Assembly (NCBI GenBank): GCA_027475525.1
Contig: JAMWFC010000087.1
Location: 496,001 to 560,000, forward strand
Length of the DNA stretch: 64,000 bases
DNA from: Macrolepiota albuminosa
Taxonomy: Eukaryota > Basidiomycota > Agaricomycetes > Agaricales > Agaricaceae
Reading direction: 5' to 3'
Shown: one piece after another, positions 11,701 through 22,668 of the stretch
How positions within the stretch are numbered: position 1 is the stretch's first letter
Layout of the letters: every line of letters starts with the position of its first letter
Program-made: the position numbers and the translations under genes
The notes under the pieces: generated by a model
Database searches by the model: none
What the model was told of the DNA's origin: nothing
What the model saw: the letters and a program-made list of their open reading frames with translations, nothing else

Positions 11701-12903
11701 CTGACGTTGCAGGGTTCCGAAACTAACAAGATTGGCAGCGATCTTGGGAACATGGAGGACATCAGTCAAGGTGACTGTTTTGGGACCATTTGGCGACTGC
11801 GTCCGAAACTTTACAGTCCCACGCCCTGCAACAGGTATGTTGCGGGCATCTCCTACCGAAATCCAGTTGTTGTCTGAATCAGCAGGTACTGACGTGTACG
11901 TGATGAAGAATGATGGATCGAAAAACATGTGCGACGTTGCACCAGAATCTAGAAGTACGTCGCCAGTGTGATTGAATTTTCTGGCCATATACACTTGCCC
12001 AGGATCACGGGAAAGTTCTCGGAGATCAGTGACAGCAAGGTGCGCAGCTTTTGAACCGTCATTAGCTCCTTTTTTCTTCTCATCCTCAATGCGCTTAGGG
12101 CACTTGTTAATCCAGTGTCCAAGTCCCTGACAATAGCGACATTTGTCATCAGCTGCCGGCTTCCGGCCTTTCTTCTTGCCATCGGACTTCTTTGAGGCAA
12201 GCAGAGCTGTCTCACTCTCTTTCTCACGAAATCGACGGTTGTATTCAGCTTGGAGTCGAGTTGACACGTCCTCAGGGGTGAGTTTCTCCAATCCGAATAG
12301 CTGAATTTTAATGAGGTCCCATGACGATGTGCGTGGCAATGAGAGCACGAGCGCGCGGGCGACGTGAATGTCGGGGAGTTCCTCGCCAGCCGCTGTGATC
12401 TTATTCTTGATATCAAGCATCGCGGCGATGTGGTCGGCCATGCTAGTGCCATCAGCATATTTTCGAGTGTACAGTTCTTCGAAATAGTAATGCACGTTAA
12501 TCTTTTGCTGATTTGTGACATGTAGTGCCTTCCAGCCATCCCACATGGCTTTCGCAGTTTTCTTGTTGGATACGTGAGGCCACTGGGAGCTCTCAGCCGC
12601 AGATTTCATCAAGCCTTGTGCTGCCTGATCCCGCAACGTCCACTCAAGGTGTTCTTTCTTTTCAACCTTCCAGATGGCTTCATCCGGACCCTCAGGTTTC
12701 GTGCTCGACGGTTTTGAGGGCTGCTCTTCGTCGCCAGTGACGATGAGCCAGAGGTAGCGAGACTGCAGGGTGGCCTTCATATGCTCGGCCCACAGTGCGT
12801 AGTTTTTGCTGTTGAGTTTCGGGAACTTGAATGCATCTCCAGAGCTGGACGATGCAGCGTTGAGTAGACCGCTTGCGGGGCCCATAACCTGACGAAGGGA
12901 CAT
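8722..12903 (-). CDS. Copia-A1 Gag-Pol polyprotein (1393 aa)
   Basis: A single continuous frame encodes a complete Ty1/copia polyprotein in copia order. N-terminal gag domain: about 1-240. CCHC zinc knuckle: C255-C258-H263-C268. Aspartic protease: LLDSGATSH near 317. Pre-integrase HHCC: H460/H466...C497/C500. Integrase catalytic core: D526, D589 and E625 (GIAER). Reverse transcriptase: about 903-1145, with YVDD at 1068-1071. RNase H: D1246 (WTDSNW), E1288 (EAEYM) and D1323 (HADNQG). Every catalytic residue is present and there are no stops. The first ATG lies in the last bases of the LTR. A second in-frame ATG lies in the primer-binding site (TTATGGGCC), so the true start is one of these. It is the best reference for reading decayed copy A2. 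Confidence 0.96.
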   Translation of the reverse strand: MSLRQVMGPASGLLNAASSSSGDAFKFPKLNSKNYALWAEHMKATLQSRYLWLIVTGDEEQPSKPSSTKPEGPDEAIWKVEKKEHLEWTLRDQAAQGLMKSAAESSQWPHVSNKKTAKAMWDGWKALHVTNQQKINVHYYFEELYTRKYADGTSMADHIAAMLDIKNKITAAGEELPDIHVARALVLSLPRTSSWDLIKIQLFGLEKLTPEDVSTRLQAEYNRRFREKESETALLASKKSDGKKKGRKPAADDKCRYCQGLGHWINKCPKRIEDEKKKGANDGSKAAHLAVTDLRELSRDPGQVYMARKFNHTGDVLLDSGATSHMFFDPSFFITYTSVPADSDNNWISVGDARNIPVAGRGTVKFRTQSPNGPKTVTLTDVLHVPKIAANLVSFGTLQRQGATYKSYTEGSETGLIISRGGEELFRASLLGSTGTLYHITCAAIQTESAYVASGSLRLWHRRLGHLNHDAIREMQRKNMVTGLTITSPTAYDHVCEGCALGKSHRTPLPYASTTTYGKMGLVVVDLTGPMSVETWTGMRYALVVVEVSCRFTVGQLLRLKSEAGAALRDIIAMLERQSGLKLKRIRSDVGTEFLKELLNEFCRRNGVLHETTVPYTPEQNGIAERTIAVLFEMVRCMLHSAGMDLRYWGEAFMYATHVRSCSPTLALNGIVPQEAWTGRKPDVSHLRIFGSIAYANIPKKLRGGKLEVTSVKCRMIGWWTDETKGYRLEDVETGKLITARDVRFVEDDSPGDLAEFETRGNPPSAEDLVTLVPEDIVNTTPAAAPLPVVSTPASTKVTPPEAPSTVAEPTPTIAAPKTSRWGNLPPRDHPTRIRHQVERYGVVATNDETSEEEHNSQHRAYVAFGENEPKTYCEAMSSTCSKQWEEAITTEYKTLQKTGTFEWVPKLPEGRKAVGSRIVFRIKRDGNRNVSKYKARIVAKGFSQVYGQDFTKTFSSVAKFTTLRTLLSVVACKDWELHQIDVVAAYLRGDLEEEIYMTVPDGVTIEGETGGYLRLKKPLYGLKQAGRQWKTKLDEVMSKAGFEKSQADNCLYILKRDGEIIMLVLVYVDDMALTAKSITILQKFKAELSAEFEISDLGELKYILGIQVERNRSSRVISLNQTAYIHQILTRFGMSECTPVSTPSATKQVLSVSQSPKNEDERAEYTKFANGLKYLEVVGALLYATQTRPDIQYSVGIVSQFGGNPGKTHLEAAKRILRYLKGTAHLTLVFGRSGSNKIDLVGWTDSNWAQDIDSRHSIGGFVFDVASGSVSWSAKKQPTVALSTVEAEYMAASNATKEAIWLRVLLEDLGYPQLHATVIHADNQGCIALARNPVAHSRAKHIDIRHHFLRERIERKEISLNYCSTKDMIADIFTKALPREAFEKFRDALGVS
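12877..12889 (-). other. Copia-A1 primer-binding site
   Basis: On the minus strand GGTTATGGGCCCC follows the 5' LTR end directly. It is the same initiator-tRNA type site as in Copia-B and A2. It is read through by the Gag-Pol frame. Confidence 0.8.
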
Positions 12904-13190
12904 CTCGGACTTGCGCGAGGAAGGTCGCAGTCAGCGCAGGCGAGCGACGATGAAATCTCGGCTTAGTTCACGCGGGGAACTGGAGTTCAACGAAGGAAGT
13001 TTTAATTATGTACCGTACGAACAGAATAACACTATTGTGCTCACCTGGAGTTCAACGAAGGAAGTTGAACTCCATGTGGGCTAACATGAATTGAAAAATA
13101 CCATTCTTTGCAGCTGTTGGCGTCTGCGGGTCCGCGATAAGATGACGATCGAGGAACTAAATGGGTATCGGTAGATGTATACTTTCGTCA
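12890..13190 (-). repeat. Copia-A1 5' LTR
   Basis: 301 bp, about two differences from the LTR at 8396 (for example GGGACAT here against GGGACGT there). It contains the first ATG of the polyprotein at its inner edge. Confidence 0.95.
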
Positions 13191-13465
13191 AAACCTTAAA
13201 AACTCAAAAATTGCCTAAATAAATAACTGTACAAACAAGGCAGGAAACCTCTGGACTTTGGAAGTCAGAAAGGCAAACTCTGGCTTATCTAAGTGGTCTG
13301 GAAGCAGTGCTGAAGGCCCACACTTGTCTGAATAGTAGCTAAAGAACCAGAGCACCTCAAGGGCTGAGAATAGTACTAACAGATAATGTTGAAAGAATAG
13401 AAACAATAATATGAGAGAATGGCAAAAGAAATAATAGAATGAATGAAAGTAGAGTGAAGAAATAA

Positions 13466-13753
13466 TGAAAGTGCTTGGTTGAATTCCTCAATCTATATCT
13501 TATCATTGGATCTACAAGTGCCAATAGTTGCAAAGGGCTGCAGTTTTTACATTCATGTTTGCCCCAATGGGGTGCAACTTCTTGTGTTGAACTCCATGTG
13601 AGCACAATAGTTACATTGTTCCTAATACACAAATTTACTAAACTTCTTGCATTGAACTCCAGTTTTTACATAAATACTAAGTCAAGATTTTATCATCACT
13701 TGCCTGTGCTGACCATGATCTTCCTCACACACATTCAAGACATCCCTTTGTCA
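13466..13753 (+). repeat. Copia-A2 5' LTR
   Basis: Starts TGAAAGTGCTTGG and ends CCCTTTGTCA. It is followed at once by GGTTATGAGCCCC, a one-base variant of the copia primer-binding site. Where the A1 LTR has CG, this one mostly has TG or CA. Confidence 0.85.
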
Positions 13754-16700
13754 GGTTATGAGCCCCACTAGCAGTCTACTCAATGCTGCATTGTCTAGTT
13801 CTGGAGATGCATTCAAGTTTCCTAAGCTTAATGGCAAAAACTACACATTGTAGGCTGAACATATGAAGGCCACTTTGCAAGCTCATTTTCTCTGGCTCAT
13901 TGTTACTGGGAATGAGAAACAGCCTTTAAAACCAGACAATGTAAAGCCTGAGGGACCAGCCGAGTCAGCCTGGAAAGTTGAAAAGAAGAAATACCTTGAG
14001 TAGACATTGCAGGATCCAAAGACCAATGATAAGTGCTGCTACTGTGAGAAATTTGATTACTAGATTAATAAGTGCCCAAAATGGATAGAGGATGAAAAGA
14101 AAAAAAAGCTGGCAAGGGGTTCAGCAACTGCCAAACTCACCATCACTGATCTCCAAATACTCTGTGGTAAACCGGGGCAGGTGTACATGGCTGGCAAGTT
14201 TGGACACACTGGTGATATGCTCCTTGACTCTGGTGCAATGTCCTATATATTTTTTGACCTAGCATTCTTTGTCACATACACACCACACCAGTTACTGCTA
14301 GTTTGGACAATGACTGGATCTCAGTGGAGGATGCATGCAACATACTTATTGCAGAGTGTGGGACTGTGAAATTTCAGACACAGTCACCAAATGGTTCTAA
14401 AACCATTACATTAGCCAACATCTTCCATGTTTCTAAAATTGCTGCCAACTTTGTTAGCTTTGGAACTCTACAACATCAGGGTGCAACTTATACAAGTTAC
14501 ATGGAGAGATTTGAGATTGGGCTAATTGTGTTAAAGAATGAAGTATAATTATTCTGTGCATTACTACTGGGTAGTAATGGCACCCTGTATCACATTGCCT
14601 GCATTGCAATTCAAGATGAATCTGCCTATGTCATGAGTAAAAGCCTCTGCCTATGGCATCAGCACCTTGGACATTTGAATTATGATGCAATCAGAGATAT
14701 GTGATGGAAGAGTATGGTAACAGGCCTTACCATCACATCCCTCACCACTTATGACCATGTGTGCAAGGGCTGTGCCCTTAGCAAATCACATTGCACCTCC
14801 TTACTTTATGTGAGCACTGCTATTTATGGAAAAATAGACCTCATCATAGTCGATTTTACTGGTCCGATGTCTATTGAGACATGGACAGAGATGTGGTATG
14901 CTTTGGTCATTATTGAGGTCAGCTTGCATTTCAAGGTTGGTCAGCCACTAAGGCTAAAAATACAAGACATTGTTGCAATGTTAGAGAGGCAGTCAGTGTT
15001 AAAGTTAAAACAGATGTGCTCAGATGTAGAGACAGAATTCTTGAAAGAACTGCTTACCAAATTTTGCTGTTGTAATAGAGTTGTTCATCAAACAACCATC
15101 CTCTACACTCCAGAGCAAAATAGAATAGCTAAGAGGGCCATTGCCATGCTCTTTAAAATAGTCCATTGCATGCTCCACTCTGCCAGAATAAATCTGTATT
15201 ACTGGGATGAGGCACTCATATATGTGATCCACATTCAAAACTGCTCACCAACAACCGCTTTAAATAGTATTGTACCCTGAGAAGCCTGAACTGGTCAGAA
15301 ACCTGATGTATCCCACTTACAAATATTTACGTATGCCAACATCCTAAAAAAGGTTCATTGGAGAAAACTAAAAGTCACATCAGTAAAATACCACATGATC
15401 AGATGGTGGACTGACAAAACAAAAGGCTATAGACTTGAAGATGTTGAGACTGGAAAGCTCATTACTGCCAGAGGCATATGCTTTGTGAAGGCTGACAGTT
15501 CTGGAGACCTTGCAGAATTTGAAATGCATGAGAATGCACCATCCACAGAGAAACTGACAGCGCTGGTTCCAGAGAACACTGTCAATGCCACTCCTGTCCT
15601 CACCTATTCCACATCAAGATCTGCTGAAACACTAGCTCCACAAGCTTCCTCCATAGCCCCTGAGCCTACACCAATGTCAGCCCCTGAAATGCCAAGAGTT
15701 TTTAAGCCCAGCCTACCTTCAAGAGACTACCCTATGCATGCTTGCTATCAAGTCAAATACTATGGTGTCATACCTATAGATGATGAGTTCTTTGAAGAAG
15801 AGCATGAAGGTCAACACTGGGCCTACATCACTTTTGAGAAAAATAAACCAAAAACTTACCATGAAGCTATGTCCTCCACCTGCTCAAAGCAGTGGGAGGA
15901 GGCAATTGCAACTGAGTACAAGACTTTACAAAAGACTAACATTTTTGAGTAGATCTCAATGCTCTCTGAAGGCCAAAACACTGTTGGAAGCCACATTGTG
16001 TTCTGCATGAAGTGTGATGGCAATGAAAGTGTCATTAAGTACAAAGCTTGTATCATCACAAAAGGCTTCTCACAAGCCTATGGCCAAGACTTTATGGAAA
16101 TATTCTCCTCAATTGCAAAATTCACCATCCTGCAAACCCTATTATCCATTGTTGCCTGCAAGGATTGGAAGCTACATCAAGTTGATGTTGTCACAGCTTA
16201 CCTTCACAGAGACCTTGATAAAGAAATATATATGACAATGCTCAAGGGAGTGATCATTAAGAGTAAAACTGATTGCTATTTAAAGCTAAAGAAGCCACTT
16301 TATGGGCTGAAACAAGCAGGACAGCAATGGAAAACTAAGCTTGATGAGGCAATGTTGAAAGCTGGCTTTGAGAAAAGCCAAGCAGACAATTGCCTCTATA
16401 TACTGAAAAGAGATGGTGAGATAATAATGCTGGTCTTGGTATACATTGACAACATGGCTAACTGTCTACCAAGTTTGAAATATCTGACTTAAAAGAACTA
16501 AAATACATATTAGGCATCCAAGTTAAGTGGAACAGATAGTTACACACCATTTCTCTAAATCAGACAGCATACATTCATCAAGTCCTTGCATGCTTTAGTA
16601 TGTCTGAATGCATACTTGTATCCATGCCCTCTGCTACTAAGCAAATCTTATTGACCTTGCAGTCACCAAAAACCAAAAATGAGCATTCAGAATATGCAAA

Positions 16701-17388
16701 GTTTGCAAATGGCCTAAAATTGTTGGCATGTTGCTGTATACAACTCAGATGTGGCCTAACATTCAATACTCTGTGGAAATCATTGCACAATATGGTGGCA
16801 ACTTCAGGAAGACTCACCTTGAAGCCGCAAAATAAATCCTACAATACCTGAAAAGCATAGCCAATTTTGCACTTATATTTAGAAGGAGTGGGAGCCAAGA
16901 AGTATATAGATCTTGTTGGCTGGACAGACTCCAATTGGGCACAAGATATAGACTTGTGCTGCTCCATTGGTAGATTTGTATTCAACGTGGCAGAATTATC
17001 TGTGTTATGGTCAGCCAAAAAACAGCCTACAGTCACTCTATCCATGGTTGAAGCTGAGTACATGGCAGCATCAAATGCCACCAAAAAAGCTATCTGGCTT
17101 TGCACACTTCTTGACGACCTTGGATACCCTCAGCTTCATGCCATGGTCATTCACACAGATAACCAAGGCTGCATAGCATTGGCATAAAACCCAGTCACAC
17201 ACTCACAAGCCAAGCATATTGATATCTGACACCACTTTCTATGTGAACATGTTGAATTAAAAGAAATCAACCTGCGTTATTGTTCTACGAAAGACATGCT
17301 AGCTGACATATTCACAAAATTCCTTCCATGCAAGACCTTCAAGAAATTCTGGAAGTTATAAACAAATGAAGATTTTGTCAAACAGGAG
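13754..17388 (+). pseudogene. Copia-A2 gag-pol, multiply interrupted
   Basis: Recognisable by direct comparison with A1. Gag start: DAFKFPKLNGKNYTL (13811-13850). Zinc knuckle: CYCEKFDY*INKC at about 14037. Protease: LLDSGAMSY at 14219. Integrase: IVDFTGPMS at 14848 and CSDVETEF at 15017. Reverse transcriptase: 15959-16490, where the YVDD box has become YIDN. RNase H: GWTDSNWAQDI at 16919. Roughly 160 residues around gag 100-240 are missing (jump near 14010). Tryptophan codons have repeatedly become TAG or TGA. The D-to-N change in the reverse transcriptase active site alone would abolish activity. Confidence 0.9.
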
Positions 17389-17678
17389 TAATAAAAGTTC
17401 TTGGTTGAATTTCTCAATCTATATTTTATCATTGGACCTACAAGCACTAATAGTTGCAAAGGACTGCAGTTTTTACATTCATATTCACCTGCATGGAGTT
17501 CAACTTCTTGTATTGAACTCCAGTGAGCACAATAGTTACATTGTTCCTAATGCATGAATATACTAAATTTCTTGCATTGAACTCCAGTTCCTGCATGAAT
17601 ACTAAGTCAAAATTTCATTGTTGCTTGCCTGTGCTGACCACAACCTTCCTCACATATATTTGAGACGTCCCTTTATCA
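17389..17678 (+). repeat. Copia-A2 3' LTR
   Basis: Begins TAATAAAAGTTCTTGG (A1: TGACGAAAGT) after a purine-rich 'caggag' and ends CCCTTTATCA. It is a little more decayed than its 5' partner. Confidence 0.8.
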
Positions 17679-17723
17679 AGAAATAAGGAGTGAAAGAAGG
17701 AAGAAATGAGAAGTCCCCTGATA

Positions 17724-20700
17724 CAAATTACAACAACTTCAGAATTAAAACTTATCTGTACCAACCTAAACTGCAAGTGCATTGGACACACAATTGATAA
17801 GTGTTGCTAGCAAGGTGGAGGAAAGAAGGGACAGTTCCCATATCTCTTTCAACTAAGTCTACTTCAACAGCAAACCTAGCAGACACCTCACCAGACCAGA
17901 CAGTGCATACCACATATGTGTTAGCCATTATTCTTGGACAGATATTGAGTGTCTTGATGTTTGCAGACTCCAGCATGAGCAATCATTGTTTTGTTGACCA
18001 TGAGATGTTTGTGGAGTATAAAGCACTTGAGATCTCAAGAGAAGAGAGGGCAGCATCAAAAGAAGTCATATTCCAGATTGTTGGTCAGGGCATAGTCAAA
18101 AAGGAGGTTACAATTCACGGCAAGAAAACAGAGTTGGTTTTCCAAAATGCTCTCCATACACCAAGTCTCACTGCAAACCTTATTTTTATTGTGAAATTTG
18201 ATTGTGCAAGTTTTTTTAGTTGTTTTTGTTCAAGGCAGGATCATGTTCAAGGATCTTGAGAGTTGAGAGATCTTAATCAGGTGCAGTGCAAATAGGATGT
18301 ATCTGCTAGACTTGTTGATGGATATCCACAATCCACAGGCTATGATTGCTATGCCCATCAACCAGCCAGTAGATCTTGACAAATGGCATTGCCACTTCAG
18401 ACATGTCAGAGCAAACTCAATTTGAACCCTGGTCAAAAGGAACCTGGTAGATGGCTTGTCTGTAAAAGGGAACTTAGAGGTCAGAGGGCTGTGTAAAGAC
18501 TATATATATGAAAAACATACCTTGAAACCATATAATGGCAAGCACAAGATCAAGAACAAGCCAAAAGACTATGTGTATGTCAATTTGTAGGGTCCAGCAT
18601 CGACTAGATCTCTGAAAGGTGTGGTTTACATGATGCTCCTTGCCAATGAATGCATCTCTAGATTCACAGGCTATTTTCTCACACAAAAGGATGCTTTCAC
18701 TACTCTCTCTGTCTTTCCCACTTACTATACAGAATTGGAGCAACAGACAGGCAATAAGCTGCTCATGGTCTATATAGATCCTAGTCATGAATAGATCAAC
18801 AAGCACTGGGAAGAGTATTGCAGGAACAGGGCATTATGCTGAGGCTTGTGGTCTCTTACATGCACTCCTAAAATGGTTTCATCAAAAGGGCCATATAAAC
18901 AATTATTGAAGATGTGAAGTGTATGTTGGCCAACAGTGGTTTGGCTAAAGAGCTTTGGGCTGAGGCAGCAGCCACACAGATTCACATGCAGAACTGCTTA
19001 CTATTGGTATGACATGATGGTGTCTCAGAGGCAAAATGTGGCATATTTGAGGCCATTTGGATGCATGGCATTTGCCAAGGTGCCAAAGAAGTTGGTAAGG
19101 TCCAAGCTCAAGCCAAGATTAGTCAGATGTGTGCTGGTGAGATATGCAGGTCTGGGAGGGTACTACTTTTTTGACCAAGCATCCAGGATAATTGTCACCT
19201 CCCATGACATCATTTTCAACAAAGACATGGGCCACAGGACTCACACTGATCCCAACTCCATATATGATTTTTTTGCTGGTGCCATCAGCCACACTTGATG
19301 TAACCAAGTCTCAAGGAACCACAGTCCTGACTCCTTGACAATCAATAGCACTATGTGAATAGAACTACAAATTTGCATGGACCCAACAACAGATCACCAA
19401 TCCTGCAAGTCTGATGGATGCCAACCCTGGACTAAACCTCAACAACTTACCTTCCAATAATGCCATCACTGTCCTATTGCTAGACAACAGCTTACCATTG
19501 CCTCCAAGATGCTTAATGCAACTTCAGAGTCAACCTTGCTCAAGATGCTTACATATACTTAGCACTACTTGCATATAATGCTACAAATACCAATAATCAC
19601 TTACTGGCAACATATACAGAGGCTATGCAAAGACCTGACCTCTGGCAGCTGGCTATTGAGGAGGAACTGCCCATTATGAAAGACAGGGAGACAGGAAGAT
19701 GGGTGCTTGATTCTGGAAACAGAGGTCTCTGCAGACAAGAGAGTCATTGGATGCTGCTGGATCTTTGCCAATGAGTATGATGCTGAGGGAAGAATTGTTT
19801 GACAAAAGGTGAGGTTGGTGGCCAAGAGGTACTCACAAGTGCTGGATAAGGACTATGATGAGACTTATGTGGCTGTTGTCTGACTAGAGTCTCTTAGGAT
19901 CACTATTGCTGTCACTGCCATGTTGGGCCTGGAGATCTGACAAGTGGATTTTGTTTCTGCTTATCTCAATAGTATTTCTGACTTCCAGATATATATGGAC
20001 ATACTACCAGATCTTTCAGGAGAGGAGAAGAAGAAGGTGGTACTCCTGAAGATGCTTTGAAAGAGAAAGATTGGTTTTGGACTTTGGACAAGGTGTACAA
20101 AGATCTAGGATACTATACATTAAAGGCTGACTCATGTGTGAGGACAAAAAATACTGATAATAAACATACCATAACAAATACCTTCAATGACAATGTATTC
20201 AGCATTTCTATCACTAAGAATGAATCAGAACGTGTAAAGGCAGAACTAGCAAGTATATAGAAGGTTAAGGACTTAAAAGAACCATTATTCATTCTCAGTA
20301 TAGTAATCAAAGAGAACTCAGTAACACAGGTTGCTACACACCCTGGCTTGTTATTCACAGTTACAGTGTTGGCTCATTTCCAAATGAATCCTGGCTCCTT
20401 GTACTAGAAAGCTATGCTTTATGTGTTTGGATATGTGAAGGGGATGCTAGATTACAAGCTTACTTTAAATAGCCAGGCAACAATGTCAAGCCCAGTAGAT
20501 ATGTCAACACAGATTTTAGAGAAGACCTGGACACACAACCATCAATCAAAGGCTATGTATTCATGATGGCAGATAGAGCAGTATTATAGAGCTCAAAGTG
20601 CCAGGCCATAGTGATGCTTAGTATGAGCAAGGCTAAGTATATGGCTCTCACACACAGCATGCAACAGGTGCTCTGGATGTATAATTTTCTAACCAAGGTT

Positions 20701-20985
20701 TACTTACCCCAGTCTTTCCCAGTCACTATCTATGCCAATAACTGATCATTCATTGCACTTGCCAAATCAACAAAAGGCTATGCTCATGCTAAGCATATTG
20801 ATATATGATACCATTCCATTTACAAACAATTATAAGAAGGCTAAATTAAAATCATACCATACCAACCACTGAGAACATTGCTGATCTTTTCACCAAATCT
20901 CTTCCTTAAGCAAACTATGAATATCTAATCAATCTTATGGGACTTGGAAACAAGCACAGCCAGAATGTCAGAGGAAGTATTGAAT
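17724..20985 (+). pseudogene. Copia-B pol (zinc knuckle to RNase H), decayed
   Basis: It continues Copia-B gag after the nested block. Pieces in order: zinc knuckle CKCIGHTIDKC (about 17768-17800); protease FADSSMSNHCF (about 17960), where the catalytic DSG has become DSS; the NALHTPSLTANLI end of protease; pre-integrase and integrase fragments; the LRPFGCMAFAKVPKK integrase tail (19040-19100); reverse transcriptase fragments from about 19610 (KDLKEPLFIL near 20265); and RNase H (KGYAHAKHIDI near 20772). Stops occur throughout. It differs clearly in sequence from Copia-A, so it is a separate copia lineage. Confidence 0.8.
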
Positions 20986-22271
20986 TGTGACTTTAGCTAG
21001 TGCTTGTAAGCAGTATGTTAATTATTTACTTTATTTATATTTCTTGATTGTTTGTTATTTATCTATTTGTTATGTTGCACTATTCATGGTGCAACAATTT
21101 TATTTATCAATCTTTATTTACAAATTTTAATTTTTACAGTATATATATATAGCTACTAACAAATATGCTCTCAGTTGTTTCACCAACTACATTGTGAGCT
21201 CTGAAGGGTATGTCAGAAGTTATCTATTACATTTACTTATACTTACCAATGTAGTACTTGGTTGCAAGTAGTACTGATAGTTCTGGGGCTTTCTTGAAGT
21301 CTTAGAAAGTGACCTCTAATCCACACTGGTGCTTGATGATAAAAACTTGATGTATTGGGTGCTTCACAGAATATCAAATATCCTGATAGGCAGAAGAAGG
21401 TTCTCAATAAACTCCAGCCTAAGTAGTTCACTCCCTGGGAACCACTGAGCCTTTGTCTACCAATAGACTTCCAATAAGAGGTGTTCAATAAACTCTAGCC
21501 TAGGTGATTCACTCCCTGGGAACCACTGAGCCTTTGCCTATCAAATGCCTGGTCATTCTCTACTCTACTTGGACTATTTATACTAATTTTCCAGTGCACA
21601 GACCACCCAATCACATGACTTTTTGCTCTTGACCTCCCAGCATTCCTGACCTAATTTGTTGTTCCATTTTCCATTTTGGTGATGCATGTTTCAGTGCCAC
21701 CATTCCATTCATCTCTTCCTTCCTCCATTCAATGCATGTTTCAGTGCCACCATTCCATTCATCCCTCCCTTCCTCCATTCAATGCATGTGCCACCATTCT
21801 ATTCATCTTTTTTTTGACATCCCTCCATGCTTCTTTCCCTTTCCCCTTTCAGTCATATCAAATTGGGCATTGTCAGATCAGATCTTGATCTAGATCATCA
21901 CAATTTGATCCCCTTTTGTCACCTCTGCCAGCTCCCATGCTTCCCCTCCCCATAACAGTGGTTGGACTATTGTTGAGTTGATAGCTTGAGCTGGTCCCTG
22001 CCCTTTGTTCTGTACTGTCTGTGTATTTATTGGGGTGTTTTTGGAGATATAATTTGTTGAGACTGCTACCAGGAGGCTTACAGTTTTCAGCCCATAATTA
22101 AATGTTTATTTTGACTTCTGGTGCATGGTGTGTCCCTGACTGCTGGTACAGCATTGTATCACCAAAGCTTGTAGATAATAGTATTTTACAATACTCTATA
22201 GGTAATATAATTGTTTTACTAATTACATTGTGAGCTTTGAGAGATAACAATATTTTACAATACTCTACAAT
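20986..22271 (+). repeat. Copia-B 3' LTR, interrupted by solo LTR E
   Basis: True LTR sequence is 20986-21249 plus about 22165-22202. A partial duplication of internal LTR sequence follows (22203-22271, ending again in 'acaatactctaca'). Compared with the 5' LTR it carries many C-to-T and G-to-A changes. Confidence 0.7.
21250..22160. repeat. Probable solo LTR E (911 bp)
   Basis: It begins TGTAGTACTTGG, ends CATTGTATCA, and is flanked by CCAA on both sides (21246-21249 and 22161-22164), which occurs once in the uninterrupted LTR. Internal tandem units are visible. 'actccagcctaagtagttcac..gggaaccactgagcc' occurs twice (21412-21450 and 21493-21533), and 'tttcagtgccaccattccattcatc' recurs within 21688-21805. 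No coding sequence is seen. The orientation of the parent element is not known. Confidence 0.65.
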
Positions 22272-22668
22272 CAGTAACTGCTGTCTATCACAGTGATCAA
22301 TATTACTACTCATCACCTCCATGCCTCTGGTAACCACTGTCTATCACATGAATCAATATCTCCTGCTCATTGTCCTATCCTGCTCCTTCATATAATTTCT
22401 TCTTCAATATTAAATTTCTTATTGGCTACTCATCAACACAATTTGTGTGTCACTACAGCACAGTCCTCTCTTTTACTGCCAATTTTTTAGTCAAATCCAT
22501 CACAGGTGTTTTGAAAATCCTTATATTTATTCTCTTGGTATGCATTGGCAAATTTTCTTGCAAATTTTCAATGTCTAACATTCTGCTCTACTTGCTTGTA
22601 TCATGAACTGTACATTCATCCATGATATTGGTAAACATGGTTAGCCAGGGTTGGCTACATTATAGGCT
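22272..22668. other. No recognisable feature
   Basis: AT-rich, low-CpG sequence without a credible reading frame or repeat boundary. Confidence 0.4.

Larger units (their letters stand above)
8396..13190 (-). mobile_element. Copia-A1: complete, apparently young Ty1/copia retrotransposon
   Basis: Two 301-bp LTRs (8396-8696 and 12890-13190) differ at only about two positions by eye. The element is flanked by a perfect 5-bp target duplication, AAACC (8391-8395 and 13191-13195), within solo LTR D1. It has a primer-binding site next to the 5' LTR, a polypurine tract before the 3' LTR, and one uninterrupted polyprotein. All parts needed for autonomous transposition look present, and its GC and CpG content is much higher than in the surrounding decayed copies. 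Confidence 0.95.
13466..17678 (+). mobile_element. Copia-A2: decayed element of the same family as A1, opposite strand
   Basis: The LTRs at 13466-13753 and 17389-17678 align to the reverse complement of the A1 LTR ('gttgaactcca.gtgagcacaatagt' is shared). The interior aligns to the A1 polyprotein from gag to RNase H. It is inserted in the same solo LTR D1, 270 bp from A1, and 'agaaataa' is found on both flanks. It is full of stops, most of them at former TGG or CAR/CGA codons. Confidence 0.9.
8249..17723 (+). repeat. Solo LTR D1, split by two nested copia elements
   Basis: Three separated pieces (8249-8395, 13196-13465, 17679-17723) together reconstruct the ~500-bp LTR seen whole at 26528-27026 and 45184-45701, starting TGTAAGGGTGACCTC and ending CCCTGATA (CCCTGACA in the others). 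The flanks are CAAAC (8244-8248) and CAAAT (17724-17728), a 5-bp target duplication with one change. The host sequence on both sides is Copia-B gag. Confidence 0.85.
6215..22271 (+). mobile_element. Copia-B: old Ty1/copia element, multiply interrupted
   Basis: The LTR beginning TGCGACTCCAGCCAGCGC at 6215 recurs as TGTGACTTTAGCTAGTGC at 20986, with long collinear similarity ('gcttgtaagcagta.attaattatttact'). Between them, in order, are a copia-type primer-binding site, gag, a zinc knuckle, protease, integrase, reverse transcriptase and RNase H remnants, all on the plus strand. A family-D solo LTR (8249-17723), itself carrying two copia elements, splits gag. The 3' LTR also contains a partial internal duplication (22203-22271). 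No clean target duplication remains around the whole element, so the right edge is approximate. Confidence 0.8.
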
